64,000 nucleotides of DNA from Streptomyces echinoruber (GCF_014651135.1 NZ_BMWH01000003.1:1-64000); one strand, 5' to 3'; shown: positions 37,486 to 46,533, numbered from the stretch's first letter. Notes: generated from the sequence alone by a model not told the origin. Made by a program: numbers and translations.

Positions 37486-37863
37486 ATGGTTATGTTCTTG
37501 TTCCTGGTCGTCGCGCTGGCCGTCGTGGTCGCCGCGGTGACGCTCGCCGTGCTGGGCGGCGGCGAGAGCGGCCCGCTGCCGGAGGCCGCGCCCGAGCGGC
37601 TGGAGGACCCGCTGCCGCCGGACCGCCCGGTCGGCCGGGAGGACGTGGCGGCGCTGCGCTTCCCGCTCGCCGCCCGCGGCTACCGCATGGCGGACGTGGA
37701 CGACGCCCTCAGCCGCCTGGCCGCCGAACTCGCCGAGCGCGACGCCCGCATCGCCGAGCTGGAGGCCGCCCTCGCGGGCGCCCGCGCCGCCGCGCAGGCC
37801 GGCCGGCCGCAGCAGCCCGAGCCCCGGGACGGCTCCTCCGCCACCTGGCAGGACCCCCGATGA
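37486..37863 (+). CDS. DivIVA-domain small membrane-anchored protein (Rv1209-like)
   Basis: 125 aa. An N-terminal membrane helix (FLFLVVALAVVVAAVTLAVL) is followed by a Pro-rich linker. The DivIVA-like motif LRFPLAARGYRMADVDDALSRL comes next, then a short coiled coil (LAAELAERDARIAELEAAL). Such proteins often mark curved membrane or division sites, but this one is short. Its start is ATG 37486 or 37492. The stop overlaps the start of tag by 4 nt. Confidence 0.85.
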   Translation: MVMFLFLVVALAVVVAAVTLAVLGGGESGPLPEAAPERLEDPLPPDRPVGREDVAALRFPLAARGYRMADVDDALSRLAAELAERDARIAELEAALAGARAAAQAGRPQQPEPRDGSSATWQDPR

Positions 37864-38444
37864 CCGACGGCGCCGCCCTGGCGGGCCCGGACGGCGCCCC
37901 GCGCTGCCCGTGGGCCCTGTCCACCGAGGACTACGTCGCCTACCACGACGAGGAGTGGGGCCGCCCGGTCCACGGCGACGACGCGCTCTTCGAGCGCCTG
38001 TGCCTGGAGGCCTTCCAGTCCGGCCTGTCCTGGCTCACGATCCTGCGCCGCCGCCCCGGCTTCCGCGCCGCCTTCGCCGGCTTCGAGATAGCCGAGGTGG
38101 CCGCCTTCACCGAGGCCGACCGCGCCCGCCTCCTCGCCGACCCGGGCATCATCCGCAACCGCGCCAAGATCGACGCGGTGCTCGCCAACGCGCGCGTGCT
38201 CGCCGAGTGGTCCCCCGGCGAGCTGGACGCGCTGATCTGGTCCCACGCTCCCGATCCGGCCGGCCGCCCGGCCCCGCGGACCCTGGCCGACGTCCCGGCC
38301 GTCACCCCGGAGTCGACGGCCCTGTCCCAGGCCCTCAAGCGGCGCGGCCTGCGCTTCGTCGGCCCGACGACGGCCTACGCCCTGATGCAGGCCTGCGGAC
38401 TGGTCGACGACCACCTCGCGGACTGCGTCGCGCGCCGCGCCTGA
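37860..38444 (+). CDS. tag: DNA-3-methyladenine glycosylase I
   Basis: 194-aa base-excision enzyme removing 3-methyladenine. Diagnostic features are the N-terminal RCPWALSTEDYVAYHDEEWG, LEAFQSGLSWLTIL with the functional Glu, and the C-terminal zinc motif CGLVDDHLADC. The Cys and His residues match the zinc snap of the family. ATG overlaps the preceding stop. The M. tuberculosis orthologue tagA (Rv1210) has the same neighbours. Confidence 0.95.
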   Translation: MTDGAALAGPDGAPRCPWALSTEDYVAYHDEEWGRPVHGDDALFERLCLEAFQSGLSWLTILRRRPGFRAAFAGFEIAEVAAFTEADRARLLADPGIIRNRAKIDAVLANARVLAEWSPGELDALIWSHAPDPAGRPAPRTLADVPAVTPESTALSQALKRRGLRFVGPTTAYALMQACGLVDDHLADCVARRA

Positions 38445-38474
38445 GCCGCGCCTGAAGCGGCCCGCGCGGCTCAG
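38441..38474. terminator. Bidirectional hairpin at the tag/enoyl-CoA hydratase junction
   Basis: Perfect 11-bp arms CTGAGCCGCGC and GCGCGGCTCAG with a 12-nt loop; the arms overlap the stop codons of both convergent genes. Confidence 0.7.
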
Positions 38475-39274
38475 CGCCCCAGGTAGACCGGCTTCTCCTT
38501 GTTCACGAAGGCCCGCACGGCGATCGCGTGGTCCTCGGAGGAGCCGGCCCGGGTCTGCAGCTCGTCCTCCTTCTGCAGGGTCTCCTCCAGGGAGTGCGTC
38601 AGGCCGTGGGCGACGGCCTCCTTGATCGCCGCGTAGGCCACCGTCGGGCCCTCGGCCAGCGCCCGCGCGATCCGCTCGGCCTCCTGCCGCAGCTCGGCGG
38701 CCGGCACCACCCGGTTGGCGATGCCCAGCTCGTGGGCCTCCTGCGCGGAGATGCTGCGCGGGAAGAGCAGCAGGTCGGTGGCGCGCGCCGGGCCGACCAC
38801 CCGCGGCAGGGTGAAGGAGATGCCGGAGTCCGCGGTGAGCGCCACCCCGGCGAAGGAGGTGTTGAACGACGCCGTGTCGGCGACGATCCGGTAGTCCGCG
38901 GCGAGCGCGAAACCGAAGCCCGCGCCGGCCGCGACGCCGTTGACCGCCGCGACCACCGGCTTCGGCGCCCCGGCCAGCGCCCGCACGATCGGGTTGTAGT
39001 GCTCGCGCACCGTGCTCATCGTCTGCCCCGACCCCGTCTCCCGGTCGGCGGTCAGCAGCCCGATGTGCTCCTTGAGGTCCTGGCCGACGCAGAAGGCCCG
39101 GTCCCCGGCCGCGGTCAGCAGCACGGCGCGTACCGCGGTGTCGTCCGCCGCGGCGCGGGCCGCGTCCCGCAGGGCGACCTTGGTGGCGACGTCCAGCGCG
39201 TTCATCGCCTCGGGGCGGTTGAGTGTGATCGTCGCGAGCCCGTCGCTCACCTCGTAGAGCACGGTGTCGGCCAT
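38471..39274 (-). CDS. Enoyl-CoA hydratase/isomerase (PaaG-like)
   Basis: 267-aa crotonase-fold enzyme. ITLNRPEAMNALD, the oxyanion-hole segment RAFCVGQDLKEHIG, and AAVNGVAAGAGFGFALAADYRI are typical, and GVALTADSGISFTLPRVVG is the second conserved block. A role in breakdown of fatty or aromatic acyl-CoAs is likely. The ATG at 39274 has GGAGGGG 6 nt upstream. A perfect 20-bp palindrome 28 bp upstream suggests repression by a TetR-type regulator. Confidence 0.9.
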   Translation of the reverse strand: MADTVLYEVSDGLATITLNRPEAMNALDVATKVALRDAARAAADDTAVRAVLLTAAGDRAFCVGQDLKEHIGLLTADRETGSGQTMSTVREHYNPIVRALAGAPKPVVAAVNGVAAGAGFGFALAADYRIVADTASFNTSFAGVALTADSGISFTLPRVVGPARATDLLLFPRSISAQEAHELGIANRVVPAAELRQEAERIARALAEGPTVAYAAIKEAVAHGLTHSLEETLQKEDELQTRAGSSEDHAIAVRAFVNKEKPVYLGR

Positions 39275-39301
39275 GGGGCATCCCCTCCGGTGTCGCGGCT
39301 C

Positions 39302-39321
39302 GACGTACCGATCGGTACGTC
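39302..39321. promoter_or_regulatory. Perfect 20-bp palindrome GACGTACCGATCGGTACGTC
   Basis: Fully symmetric with ACCGATCGGT at its centre, a type often bound by TetR/AcrR regulators of acyl-CoA metabolism. It lies 28 bp upstream of the enoyl-CoA hydratase start, where a bound repressor would block transcription. No regulator gene is adjacent. Confidence 0.7.
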
Positions 39322-39400
39322 CTTTCCGAAGGACAGCATGGCGGAGATCACCGCGGTCGGCCCGTCGGCGGCGTGTGAGCTGCGTCAAAGAATTCCGGTC

Positions 39401-39450
39401 CGAATGCGGCGGCATGCGGCGGCATGCGGCAGCATGTGGTGGCATGCGGC
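39401..39450. repeat. 10-bp tandem repeats GGCATGCGGC (five copies)
   Basis: CGAATGCGGC, then GGCATGCGGC twice, AGCATGTGGT and GGCATGCGGC, in exact 10-bp register from 39401 to 39450. Each copy contains a GCATGC-like dyad. The spacing is close to one DNA turn. Confidence 0.8.
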
Positions 39451-39682
39451 GGCCGGAAGTCGGGGCGGTGACGCAGTATCGCAGCCTGATCCCCGAATTG
39501 AGTGGTTTTGCTCGTATGCGTTGCGCAAGCGATGCCGTCCGGTGTTGGTCATCAGGTCGTGCGATGCGGGATAATGGCCTGGAAGCAATGTGTTCGATGC
39601 CGGTGTCGTGTGCCCCTGCCCGCGCGGGGTTGTCCGAGACGTCGGCTGACGTTGAGCTGTGGTTTCAGGAAGGGGAACGAGC

Positions 39683-39850
39683 ATGGCGGCCATGAAGCCG
39701 CGGACGGGCGATGGCCCGCTCGAGGTGACCAAGGAGGGGCGGGGCATCGTCATGCGCGTTCCGCTCGAAGGCGGCGGTCGGCTCGTCGTCGAGCTGACCC
39801 CCGAAGAGGCCGACGCGCTCGGCGACGCCCTGAAGAAGGTCGTCGGCTGA
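39683..39850 (+). CDS. DUF3117 protein (Rv1211-like), 55 aa
   Basis: Small highly conserved actinobacterial protein. The sequence MAAMKPRTGDGPLEVTKEGR, then VMRVPLEGGGRLVVELTPEEA, is characteristic. It probably folds as a few beta strands and a C-terminal helix (EADALGDALKKVV). The ATG at 39683 has GGAAGGGGAAC before it. Function not established; Rv1211 sits in the same place after tagA. A textbook terminator follows. Confidence 0.93.
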   Translation: MAAMKPRTGDGPLEVTKEGRGIVMRVPLEGGGRLVVELTPEEADALGDALKKVVG

Positions 39851-39877
39851 CCCGTCCGGCGACCCTCCTCGCCCTTC

Positions 39878-39935
39878 CGGCCGCCCCGGCACCGCGTGCG
39901 CACGCACGGCACGGTGCCGGGGCGGCCGCGTTTTT
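39878..39935 (+). terminator. Strong intrinsic terminator of the DUF3117 gene
   Basis: 17-bp perfect arms CGGCCGCCCCGGCACCG and CGGTGCCGGGGCGGCCG with a 17-nt loop, followed by CGTTTTT, so it has both stem and U-tract. Confidence 0.92.
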
Positions 39936-40080
39936 CCGGTCACCCGGAAGCCGGCCGTGTCGTGGAGATGCTCCGGGCCGGGCGGAGGCGCCGGGCCGTT
40001 CGGGTGCGCCGGGCCGCGCGAGCGCCGCGCGGGCGTTGCGCGCCGCGGGTGCGTCCGGACGGCGCGGGAGTGTGTTCCCT

Positions 40081-40150
40081 GCCGCTCGGGTACGTTGCGT
40101 GCCGCTCGAGAGCGTTGCGTGCCGCTCGGAAGCGTCGCGTGCCGCTCGGG
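40081..40150. repeat. 20-bp tandem repeat, three and a half copies
   Basis: Units at 40081, 40101, 40121 and a half unit at 40141, all beginning GCCGCTCG and ending near GCGT (for example GCCGCTCGGGTACGTTGCGT). They lie directly downstream of the methyltransferase stop on the minus strand. Confidence 0.85.
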
Positions 40151-40153
40151 CGC

Positions 40154-40786
40154 TCAGCGTTTGACCGCGCACAGCAGGCCGTCGCCCACCGGCAGCAGCG
40201 ACACCACCAGCTCCGGGCTCTCCCGCATCGTGCGCAGCAGCTCCCGCAGCCGCACCACCTCCGTCGGCTGCGGCCCGGAGTCCAGGGTGCGGCCGTGCGC
40301 GAAGACGCCCTCGAACACCACGAGCCCCCCGGGCCGCAGCAGGCGCAACGATTCGGCTAGGTAGTCCGGGTACTCCAGGCGGTCGCCGTCGCAGAAGACG
40401 AGGTCGTAACCGGCGTCGGCGAGGCGGGGCAGGACGTCCAGGGCGGGGCCGGGGATGAAACGGGCGCGGTTGCTGGCGAAACCGGCCGCGCGGAAGGCCT
40501 GGCGGGCGGACTGCTGGTGCTCCGGCTCGGTGTCGACCGTGGTCAGCACCCCGTCCGGCCGCATGCCGTGCAGCAGGTGGATGCCGGACACCCCGGTCCC
40601 GGTGCCGATCTCGGCGACCGCCTTGGCGTCCACGGCGGCGGCGAGCAGGCGCAGCGCGGCGCCCGCGCCGGGGGAGACCGAGCGCAGCCCCGCCTCACGG
40701 GCCCGGTCGCGGGCCCAGCGCAGCGCGTCGTCCTCGGCGACAAAGGCGTCGGTGAACGCCGCGCTCGTCTGCCGGTTGCCGGTAAT
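40154..40786 (-). CDS. SAM-dependent O-methyltransferase (Rv1220c-like), apparent ATT start
   Basis: About 210 aa, Rossmann-fold methyltransferase of the catechol-OMT type. The SAM-binding motif is [17 protein letters not shown], with [14 protein letters not shown] and [14 protein letters not shown] downstream. Homologues start near [15 protein letters not shown], yet no ATG, GTG or TTG lies there in frame. A good AGGAG site sits 6 nt before an ATT at 40786, the best start by position; the nearest standard in-frame start is a TTG at 40930, which would add 48 unlikely residues. It is divergent from the ECF sigma gene, as Rv1220c is from sigE. Confidence 0.8.
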   Translation of the reverse strand: MTGNRQTSAAFTDAFVAEDDALRWARDRAREAGLRSVSPGAGAALRLLAAAVDAKAVAEIGTGTGVSGIHLLHGMRPDGVLTTVDTEPEHQQSARQAFRAAGFASNRARFIPGPALDVLPRLADAGYDLVFCDGDRLEYPDYLAESLRLLRPGGLVVFEGVFAHGRTLDSGPQPTEVVRLRELLRTMRESPELVVSLLPVGDGLLCAVKR

Positions 40787-41014
40787 GACCCTCTCCTGTC
40801 CCCATGGTTGCCTGGGCGTGACTGTAGCCGCTGGGTTCGGGAACCCGCAGATGGGACCGCTCGTTTGAAGGGATGGGCCGGTGACGGGCGACGCGACGGG
40901 GGGCGAGAGGTGGACCGGGACGCCGAGCAAGTGCTGACGCAGCCGTATGAGCCGTATCAGCAGGTATCAATTTCTCGTAAAACCGCTTATCCGCTGCTAA
41001 CGGGCGAGGTGGCT

Positions 41015-41800
41015 ATGGTAGGGGCTCCACTGGACACCACCAGAGCCGACAGGGGAGGTGCGGCCGCGCCTGTGGATCGGGGAGGAGTGCTGCGGCGCTT
41101 CCTCGGTTCGGCGGGCAGGCCGAAATCCGTGAACGACACCGCTGCTGACCACGGCCACGCCGCCGGTGACACCGCCGGCTTCGCCCAGACCGCGACCTTC
41201 TCCACCGACGCGGACGGGCAGGCGTGGACTCCGCCCACCTGGGAGGAGATCGTCAGCACGCACAGCGGCCGGGTCTACCGGCTCGCCTACCGCCTCACCG
41301 GCAACCAGCACGACGCGGAGGACCTCACCCAGGAGGTCTTCGTCCGGGTCTTCCGCTCCCTGTCGACGTATTCGCCGGGCACGTTCGAGGGCTGGCTGCA
41401 CCGCATCACCACCAACCTCTTCCTGGACATGGTGCGCCGCAAGCAGCGCATCCGCTTCGACGCCCTCGGCGAGGACGCGGCCGAGCGGCTGGCCAGCCGC
41501 GAGCCCACGCCGCAGCAGGCGTTCAACGACGCCCACTTCGACGCCGACGTCCAGCAGGCCCTGGACACGCTCGCGCCCGAGTTCCGCGCCGCGGTCGTCC
41601 TGTGCGACATCGAGGGCCTGTCGTACGAGGAGATCGCCGCGACCCTGGGCGTCAAGCTCGGCACGGTCCGCTCCCGCATCCACCGCGGCCGCTCCCAGCT
41701 GCGCAAGGCCCTGGCGCACCGGTCGCCGCAGGCGCGCGCGGAGCGGCGCTCCTTCGTGCCCCGGGTACCGGCGCTGGGGGGAGGGGGCGCGTCCGCGTGA
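41015..41800 (+). CDS. ECF RNA polymerase sigma factor (Rv1221 SigE-like)
   Basis: 261 aa. An N-terminal ~90-residue extension of low complexity precedes sigma region 2 ([20 protein letters not shown], then [13 protein letters not shown] and the -10-binding part) and region 4 ([19 protein letters not shown], then [19 protein letters not shown]). The order sigma factor, anti-sigma, HtrA, TatB matches the M. tuberculosis envelope-stress cluster Rv1221-Rv1224, so a role in surface stress is likely. The ATG at 41015 has GAGGTGG 4 nt upstream. Its stop overlaps the anti-sigma start. This is not the gene called sigE in S. coelicolor. Confidence 0.93.
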   Translation: MVGAPLDTTRADRGGAAAPVDRGGVLRRFLGSAGRPKSVNDTAADHGHAAGDTAGFAQTATFSTDADGQAWTPPTWEEIVSTHSGRVYRLAYRLTGNQHDAEDLTQEVFVRVFRSLSTYSPGTFEGWLHRITTNLFLDMVRRKQRIRFDALGEDAAERLASREPTPQQAFNDAHFDADVQQALDTLAPEFRAAVVLCDIEGLSYEEIAATLGVKLGTVRSRIHRGRSQLRKALAHRSPQARAERRSFVPRVPALGGGGASA

Positions 41801-42795
41801 GTGGATCACGGCCCAGTCCCGCAGAGCAGCACCTGGGAGACCGGCTCTCCGCCCTGGTGGACGGAGAGCTCGGTCACGAGACGCGTGAGCGTGTCCTCGC
41901 GCACGTCGCCACCTGCCCGAAGTGCAAGGCGGAGGTCGACGAGCAGCGCCGGCTGAAGAACGTCTTCGCCCGGACCGCCCCGCCGCCGCCCTCCGAGAGC
42001 CTGCTGGCCCGCCTCCAGGGGCTTCCGCAGGGAGGTGATCCCGACGGCGGCGGCACGCCGCCGGACGGGGGAGGGCTCACCGCCGGCCTCTCCGGACGCG
42101 CCTTCGGGCTCGCCGGGGTCTTCGGCGTGAGACGCGGCGACCCCTTCGCCTTCGACTACGCCCACAGCCGTGCGCACCCCGCGGCCGCGCTGACGCCCGC
42201 CGAGCCGGAACCGCCGTCCCGCGGCTTCCGCGTCCACCCCGTCGGCAGGGCCGAGGGCGAACGGCCGGCCTCGCGCGGGCTGCGGTTCGCGTTCGTCGCC
42301 GCCGGCGCGGTGTCGCTCGCCGCGCTGGCGCTGGGCGGGGTGACCGCCGGCATCCCGGGCGACGCCCCCACCGACGCGCGCGGAACCGGCAGCAACGTCA
42401 CTCCGGCACCCCGGCAGGCCGCCAACGGCGTGGTGGCACCGGAGTCCCAGCGCCGCCGGTCCACCACCACGCCGCTCCTCGCCCAGCAGAGCCGCCGGGG
42501 GACGCTCACGGACGCCCCGGCCACGTCGACGTCCGCCGCCGCCCCGCTGCTGCCCGGGACGCCCACGCCGGCCACCGGGCAGGACCAGCAGCCCCTGCGC
42601 ACGCTCACCGCCCCCTTCCTGGCGGACGCCACCGCCCTGTCCCCGCTCATACGCCCGCTGGTCGCGGCCCCCCAGCCGGTCCTGACCTCGTGGACCGCGG
42701 TTCCCGGCGTCACCGCGCCCGACCTGCTCGGCGCCCCCGATCCCGGTACCACCTCCACCTCCTCCTCCGCACCGTCCTCCCGCGCGGCCCGCTGA
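41797..42795 (+). CDS. ZAS-type anti-sigma factor (RseA-like)
   Basis: 332 aa. The N-terminal zinc-binding anti-sigma domain has HVATCPKC (His-x3-Cys-x2-Cys) and a preceding helix beginning [13 protein letters not shown] Pro/Gly-rich stretch follows, then a possible membrane helix ([20 protein letters not shown]) near residue 165 and a Ser/Thr/Pro-rich tail that would be outside. GTG at 41797 overlaps the sigma stop as GTGA, giving coupled synthesis with its partner. Redox or proteolytic release of the sigma factor is typical of the family. Confidence 0.9.
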   Translation: MSGSRPSPAEQHLGDRLSALVDGELGHETRERVLAHVATCPKCKAEVDEQRRLKNVFARTAPPPPSESLLARLQGLPQGGDPDGGGTPPDGGGLTAGLSGRAFGLAGVFGVRRGDPFAFDYAHSRAHPAAALTPAEPEPPSRGFRVHPVGRAEGERPASRGLRFAFVAAGAVSLAALALGGVTAGIPGDAPTDARGTGSNVTPAPRQAANGVVAPESQRRRSTTTPLLAQQSRRGTLTDAPATSTSAAAPLLPGTPTPATGQDQQPLRTLTAPFLADATALSPLIRPLVAAPQPVLTSWTAVPGVTAPDLLGAPDPGTTSTSSSAPSSRAAR

Positions 42796-42943
42796 GCGGG
42801 CCGGTCCGCCGGGCGACCTCGGCGCCGCCGCGTGAACCTGGTTGAATCCCCGTGGACCGCGCCCGCGCAACCGCCCGGGCGCGGAGGCGATCGTCCACGG
42901 CCACCGCTCGACACGCCGTGCCGTGGCCAACCGTGGGGAGGAC

Positions 42944-44866
42944 ATGAACGAGGGCAAGCCGGTACCTCCGGAGGCGCACCGGGCAGTCGGCGCGGCAGCG
43001 CCGGAGACGGGCACCGGGAACATCGGGACGGCACCGACGGAGAACGTCACGGAGCGCGCCGTCGCGGAGGACGCCGTCGCGGAGGGCGCCGCGGCGGGCG
43101 GCGGCCGCGAGGGTGCCGCCACTGAGGACACCCCGGCCGTCACCGAGGACACCCGGGCCGCCGCCGAGGACGACGGGGACTTCCGGCCGGCGCGCCCCGC
43201 GGGGACGCCGGCCGCCGGGCGAACGACCGGTGACGCGGAGGCGACCGGCGACGCGGAGGCGACCGGCGCCGGCCGGCCCGGAGAGCCGGCCGCGCGGGAC
43301 CCCCGCGCAGACCAGCCGCCCCGGCCGCTGCACGACCCCGACCCGTACGACACGCCGCCCTACGGCGAGCCCGGCCCGTGGGCCCCGGCTCCGCCGGTGC
43401 AGCACCCCGCCGTGGCGGCGCCCGCCACCGGGACCGCCGTACCGGCCCCGACCCCCGATCCGTCCGCGCCGCGCCCGTCGGCTCCCGTGCCCGCCGCAGG
43501 CCCGCCGGTACCGCCCGTCGCCGGCCCGCCCGTGCCGCCCGCCGCCACGGCCGCCGGTGCCGACCCCGCACCGCCCCTGCCGCATCCGGTGTCCCCGCCG
43601 CACCCCACACCGCAGGGCACCGCCGGCCCGGCAGCGGCCCCCGTGGCGTCCCCTGGCACTCCCTGGCAGCGCTACGACCCCTGGTCCGCCGCGCCCTTCG
43701 CCGCCTCCCTCCAGCAGACCGGCGCCGCCCCGCTCACCGAGCCGCAGCGCCGCCGCCGCGCCCGGCGGGTCCTGCTCGCCGCGGCCGTCGCCCTAACGCT
43801 GGCCGCGGGAGGCGTCGGCGGGGCCGTGGGCGCCTACCTGGAGCGCAACGGGGGCATCGGGACCGTCGAGCTGCCGCAGGCCGGCAAGGAGCCCGGCGGC
43901 CGGGCACCGGACAGCGTGGCCGGGATCGCGGCCCGCGCCCTCCCCGGCGTCGTGACGCTGCATGTGCGCGGCAGCGAGGAGCAGGGCACCGGGACGGGCT
44001 TCGTGCTCGACGGGCTCGGGCACATCCTCACCAACAACCACGTCGTCGAGCCCGCGGCCGGCTCCGGCGACATCACGGTCACCTTCAACGGCGGCCGGAC
44101 GGCGAAGGCGTCGATCGTGGGCCGGGACGCCGGGTACGACCTGGCCGTCGTGCGGGTCAAGGGCGTACGCGGGCTCACCCCGCTGCCGCTCGGCAACTCC
44201 GACAACGTGCGGGTCGGCGACCCGGTCGTCGCCATCGGCGCGCCGTTCGACCTGGAGGGGACGGTCACCTCCGGGATCATCAGCGCCACGGAGCGGCCCA
44301 TCACGGCGGGCGGCGAGGAGGGCGACGGCAGCGACGTGTCGTACGTCGACGCGCTGCAGACCGACGCCCCCATCAACCCCGGCAACTCCGGCGGCCCCCT
44401 GCTCGACACCAGGGCCCGCGTCATCGGCATCAACTCCGCCATCCGCTCCGCCGACAGCGGCTCGGACACCGACGGCGGGCAGGCCGGTTCGATAGGACTG
44501 GGCTTCGCCATCCCCGTCAACCAGGCCAAGCGGGTCGCCGAGCAACTGATCAACACCGGCCGGGCCACCCACCCGGTGATCGGCGTGACCCTCGACATGG
44601 CCTACACCGGCGACGGCGCCCGCGTCGCCGCCGAGGGACGGGGCGGCGGGCCCGCGGTGGTGCCCGGCGGGCCCGGCGACCGGGCCGGCGTCGAACCGGG
44701 GGACGTGGTCACCGAGGTCGACGGCCGGCGCGTCCACTCCGGCGAGGAGCTGATCGTCCGGATCCGCGCCCACCGCCCCGGCGACCGGCTGCGGCTCACC
44801 CTGGTGCGGGACGGCCGCCGGCGGCAGGTCACCCTCGTCCTCGGCTCCTCGGCGGACAGGAGCTGA
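42944..44866 (+). CDS. HtrA/DegP-like membrane serine protease with PDZ domain
   Basis: 640 aa. About 270 Ala/Pro/Glu-rich cytoplasmic residues precede one membrane helix (RVLLAAAVALTLAAGGVGGA). The trypsin-like domain has catalytic His366 (NNHVV), Asp399 (GYDLAVV) and Ser482 (NPGNSGGPL). A single C-terminal PDZ domain includes GDRAGVEPGDVVTEVDGRRV. The ATG at 42944 has GGGGAGG directly upstream; the longer open frame above it is not protein-like. It follows the sigma/anti-sigma pair, as HtrA (Rv1223) does in M. tuberculosis, and would act in envelope quality control. Confidence 0.93.
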   Translation: MNEGKPVPPEAHRAVGAAAPETGTGNIGTAPTENVTERAVAEDAVAEGAAAGGGREGAATEDTPAVTEDTRAAAEDDGDFRPARPAGTPAAGRTTGDAEATGDAEATGAGRPGEPAARDPRADQPPRPLHDPDPYDTPPYGEPGPWAPAPPVQHPAVAAPATGTAVPAPTPDPSAPRPSAPVPAAGPPVPPVAGPPVPPAATAAGADPAPPLPHPVSPPHPTPQGTAGPAAAPVASPGTPWQRYDPWSAAPFAASLQQTGAAPLTEPQRRRRARRVLLAAAVALTLAAGGVGGAVGAYLERNGGIGTVELPQAGKEPGGRAPDSVAGIAARALPGVVTLHVRGSEEQGTGTGFVLDGLGHILTNNHVVEPAAGSGDITVTFNGGRTAKASIVGRDAGYDLAVVRVKGVRGLTPLPLGNSDNVRVGDPVVAIGAPFDLEGTVTSGIISATERPITAGGEEGDGSDVSYVDALQTDAPINPGNSGGPLLDTRARVIGINSAIRSADSGSDTDGGQAGSIGLGFAIPVNQAKRVAEQLINTGRATHPVIGVTLDMAYTGDGARVAAEGRGGGPAVVPGGPGDRAGVEPGDVVTEVDGRRVHSGEELIVRIRAHRPGDRLRLTLVRDGRRRQVTLVLGSSADRS

Positions 44867-45110
44867 CGGCCCGTCGAACACCGGTCGACGGGCAACCGAC
44901 GGCAACCTCACCGGCCGGATCATCCGCTGACCGAAACCAGGCGGACGGCCCGGAAAACCGGTCGATCGCGGGCACTCGGCGCCCCGGCACGGTACCCGCC
45001 GCACGGCATCGGCGGGTACCGTGGATCCGGCCCGGACCACGGATGACCCGCGGAGCGCCGCGCAGACCCGCCGAGGGCCGAGGACCGAGGACATCGCAAG
45101 GAGCTTTCAG

Positions 45111-45554
45111 GTGTTCAATGACATAGGGCCGCTCGAGCTGGTGACGATCGTCGTCCTTGCCGTGCTCGTTTTCGGCCCGGACAAGCTCCCGAAGGTCGTC
45201 CAGGACGTGATGCGCACGATCCGGAAGATCCGCGAGTTCTCGGAGAGCGCCAAGCAGGACATCCGCAACGAGCTCGGGCCCGAGTTCAAGGACTTCGAGT
45301 TCGAGGACCTCAACCCCAAGACGTTCCTCCGCAAGCAGCTGGAGAACGACGACCTGGGGCTGAAGGAGATCCGCAACGGCTTCGACCTGAAGAAGGAGAT
45401 GGCGGAGATCACCGACGCGGTGCACAGCCGCGACGCCGAGATCTCCGCCGGCTCCGCCTCCCCGGGGTCCTCCGCGGGCCGGGTCGACATGACCAAGAAG
45501 CCGGAGGCTCCCGCCCGCGACGACCGCCCGCCGTTCGACGTGGACGCCACCTGA
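45111..45554 (+). CDS. tatB: Sec-independent translocase subunit TatB
   Basis: 147 aa. It starts at the membrane surface with FNDIGPLELVTIVVLAVLVF, the TatA/B hinge FGPDKLPKV, then a long amphipathic and charged helix (DVMRTIRKIREFSESAK). The acidic stretch EFKDFEFEDLNP and the length fit TatB and not TatA. The GTG at 45111 has AAGGAG 7 nt upstream. It helps form the twin-arginine receptor complex. Confidence 0.93.
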   Translation: MFNDIGPLELVTIVVLAVLVFGPDKLPKVVQDVMRTIRKIREFSESAKQDIRNELGPEFKDFEFEDLNPKTFLRKQLENDDLGLKEIRNGFDLKKEMAEITDAVHSRDAEISAGSASPGSSAGRVDMTKKPEAPARDDRPPFDVDAT

Positions 45555-45847
45555 GCCACCCGGCGACCCGCCCGGTGTCCCGCCCGGAGATTCCGGGGCC
45601 TTCGGGACTCCGGCGCCCGCGGACCCGCCGCGACATGCCGCAGACCCGCCGTGACGTGGCGCGTTCCCCGCGGCGCGCACGGGCCGCACGGCCTGAAGTC
45701 GCCGTCCGCGCGCCCCGCGCGCCGGGCGGTTTCCCTGCGGCCTGCACCGGTGTGGATATGCTGCCGAGTTGTTGTGCGGACCGGACGAGTACGCCCGAAG
45801 GGGGGCGGGCCGCTCGGTCCGACGAGAGCGAGGAGGCGTCCGGGCAC

Positions 45848-46525
45848 ATGGAGACGACAAGTCGGTCAGTCGCGCAGGCGCCGGCCGCGGAGGGCGGGCA
45901 ACCGCTCCCCTCCGCCCGCCGTGCGGTCGACGACTACCTGCGTGCTTCCTTCCCGTGGTACGGCCTCGACGAGGCGTTCACGGGGCCGCGCTGGCTGATG
46001 CAGGTAGGCACCTCGGCCGACGGTTCCGTGGAACACGGCTCGATCGGGCACGGCGACGAACCCACCGTCCGCAGCGAGTACGCCGCCGCTGCCGGGGCCG
46101 ACGGCCCGAAGGAGAAGTTCGCCGTCGTGGTCACCGTCGCCGCCAACCCCGTGCGGCGCAGCGCCGACGGCACGGGTCTGCTGGAGGCCACCTCGGTGTC
46201 CTCGGCGGCCTGGCTCGCCGGGGTGGGGCTGCTGACGTTCACCTGGCCCGGCCAGATCGACCACAGCCTGCGCGACGACTGGCTGGAGCAGCAGACGGAG
46301 ACGGCGTGGGAACTCGCCGACGACCTCGACGGCCCGGTGTGGTCGTCGCTCACCCTGCCCGTCGACGGCGTGCCGACGCCCTTCCACTACCGCGAGTCCG
46401 AGTTCGGCTGGGTCCTGGCCGGATCCACGCCGTCGGGCGTGCACCTGGGCGCCTACGGCCGTGGCATGAGCGCCTACGGACTGGGCTTCGCCGTGATCAA
46501 GGACATCGGCGCCTACGCCGGATGA
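45848..46525 (+). CDS. Conserved hypothetical protein, 225 aa
   Basis: Soluble protein with no signal peptide or membrane helix. After an Ala-rich start it reads ARRAVDDYLRASFPWYGLDE, then alternating strands (KFAVVVTVAANPVRR; WLAGVGLLTFTWPGQIDHSL) and a long acidic helix (LEQQTETAWELADDLDGPVW). It ends PFHYRESEFGWVLAGSTPSG. I know no function. The start ATG at 45848 has GAGGAGG at a slightly long spacing. A 21-bp terminator follows. Confidence 0.75.
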   Translation: METTSRSVAQAPAAEGGQPLPSARRAVDDYLRASFPWYGLDEAFTGPRWLMQVGTSADGSVEHGSIGHGDEPTVRSEYAAAAGADGPKEKFAVVVTVAANPVRRSADGTGLLEATSVSSAAWLAGVGLLTFTWPGQIDHSLRDDWLEQQTETAWELADDLDGPVWSSLTLPVDGVPTPFHYRESEFGWVLAGSTPSGVHLGAYGRGMSAYGLGFAVIKDIGAYAG

Positions 46526-46533
46526 GCCGGAAA

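Larger units (their letters stand above)
39275..39682. other. Divergent regulatory region, 408 bp
   Basis: It holds the 20-bp palindrome, the 10-bp repeats and, further right, a possible promoter for the DUF3117 gene: TTGGTC at 39545-39550 and GATAAT at 39570-39575 with a 19-bp spacer, about 110 bp before the gene. Nothing else is visible. Confidence 0.5.
39851..40153. other. Intergenic region with terminator and repeats, 303 bp
   Basis: Contains the DUF3117 terminator (39878-39935), GC-rich sequence with no coding support, and the 20-bp repeat array that ends at the methyltransferase stop codon. Confidence 0.6.
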
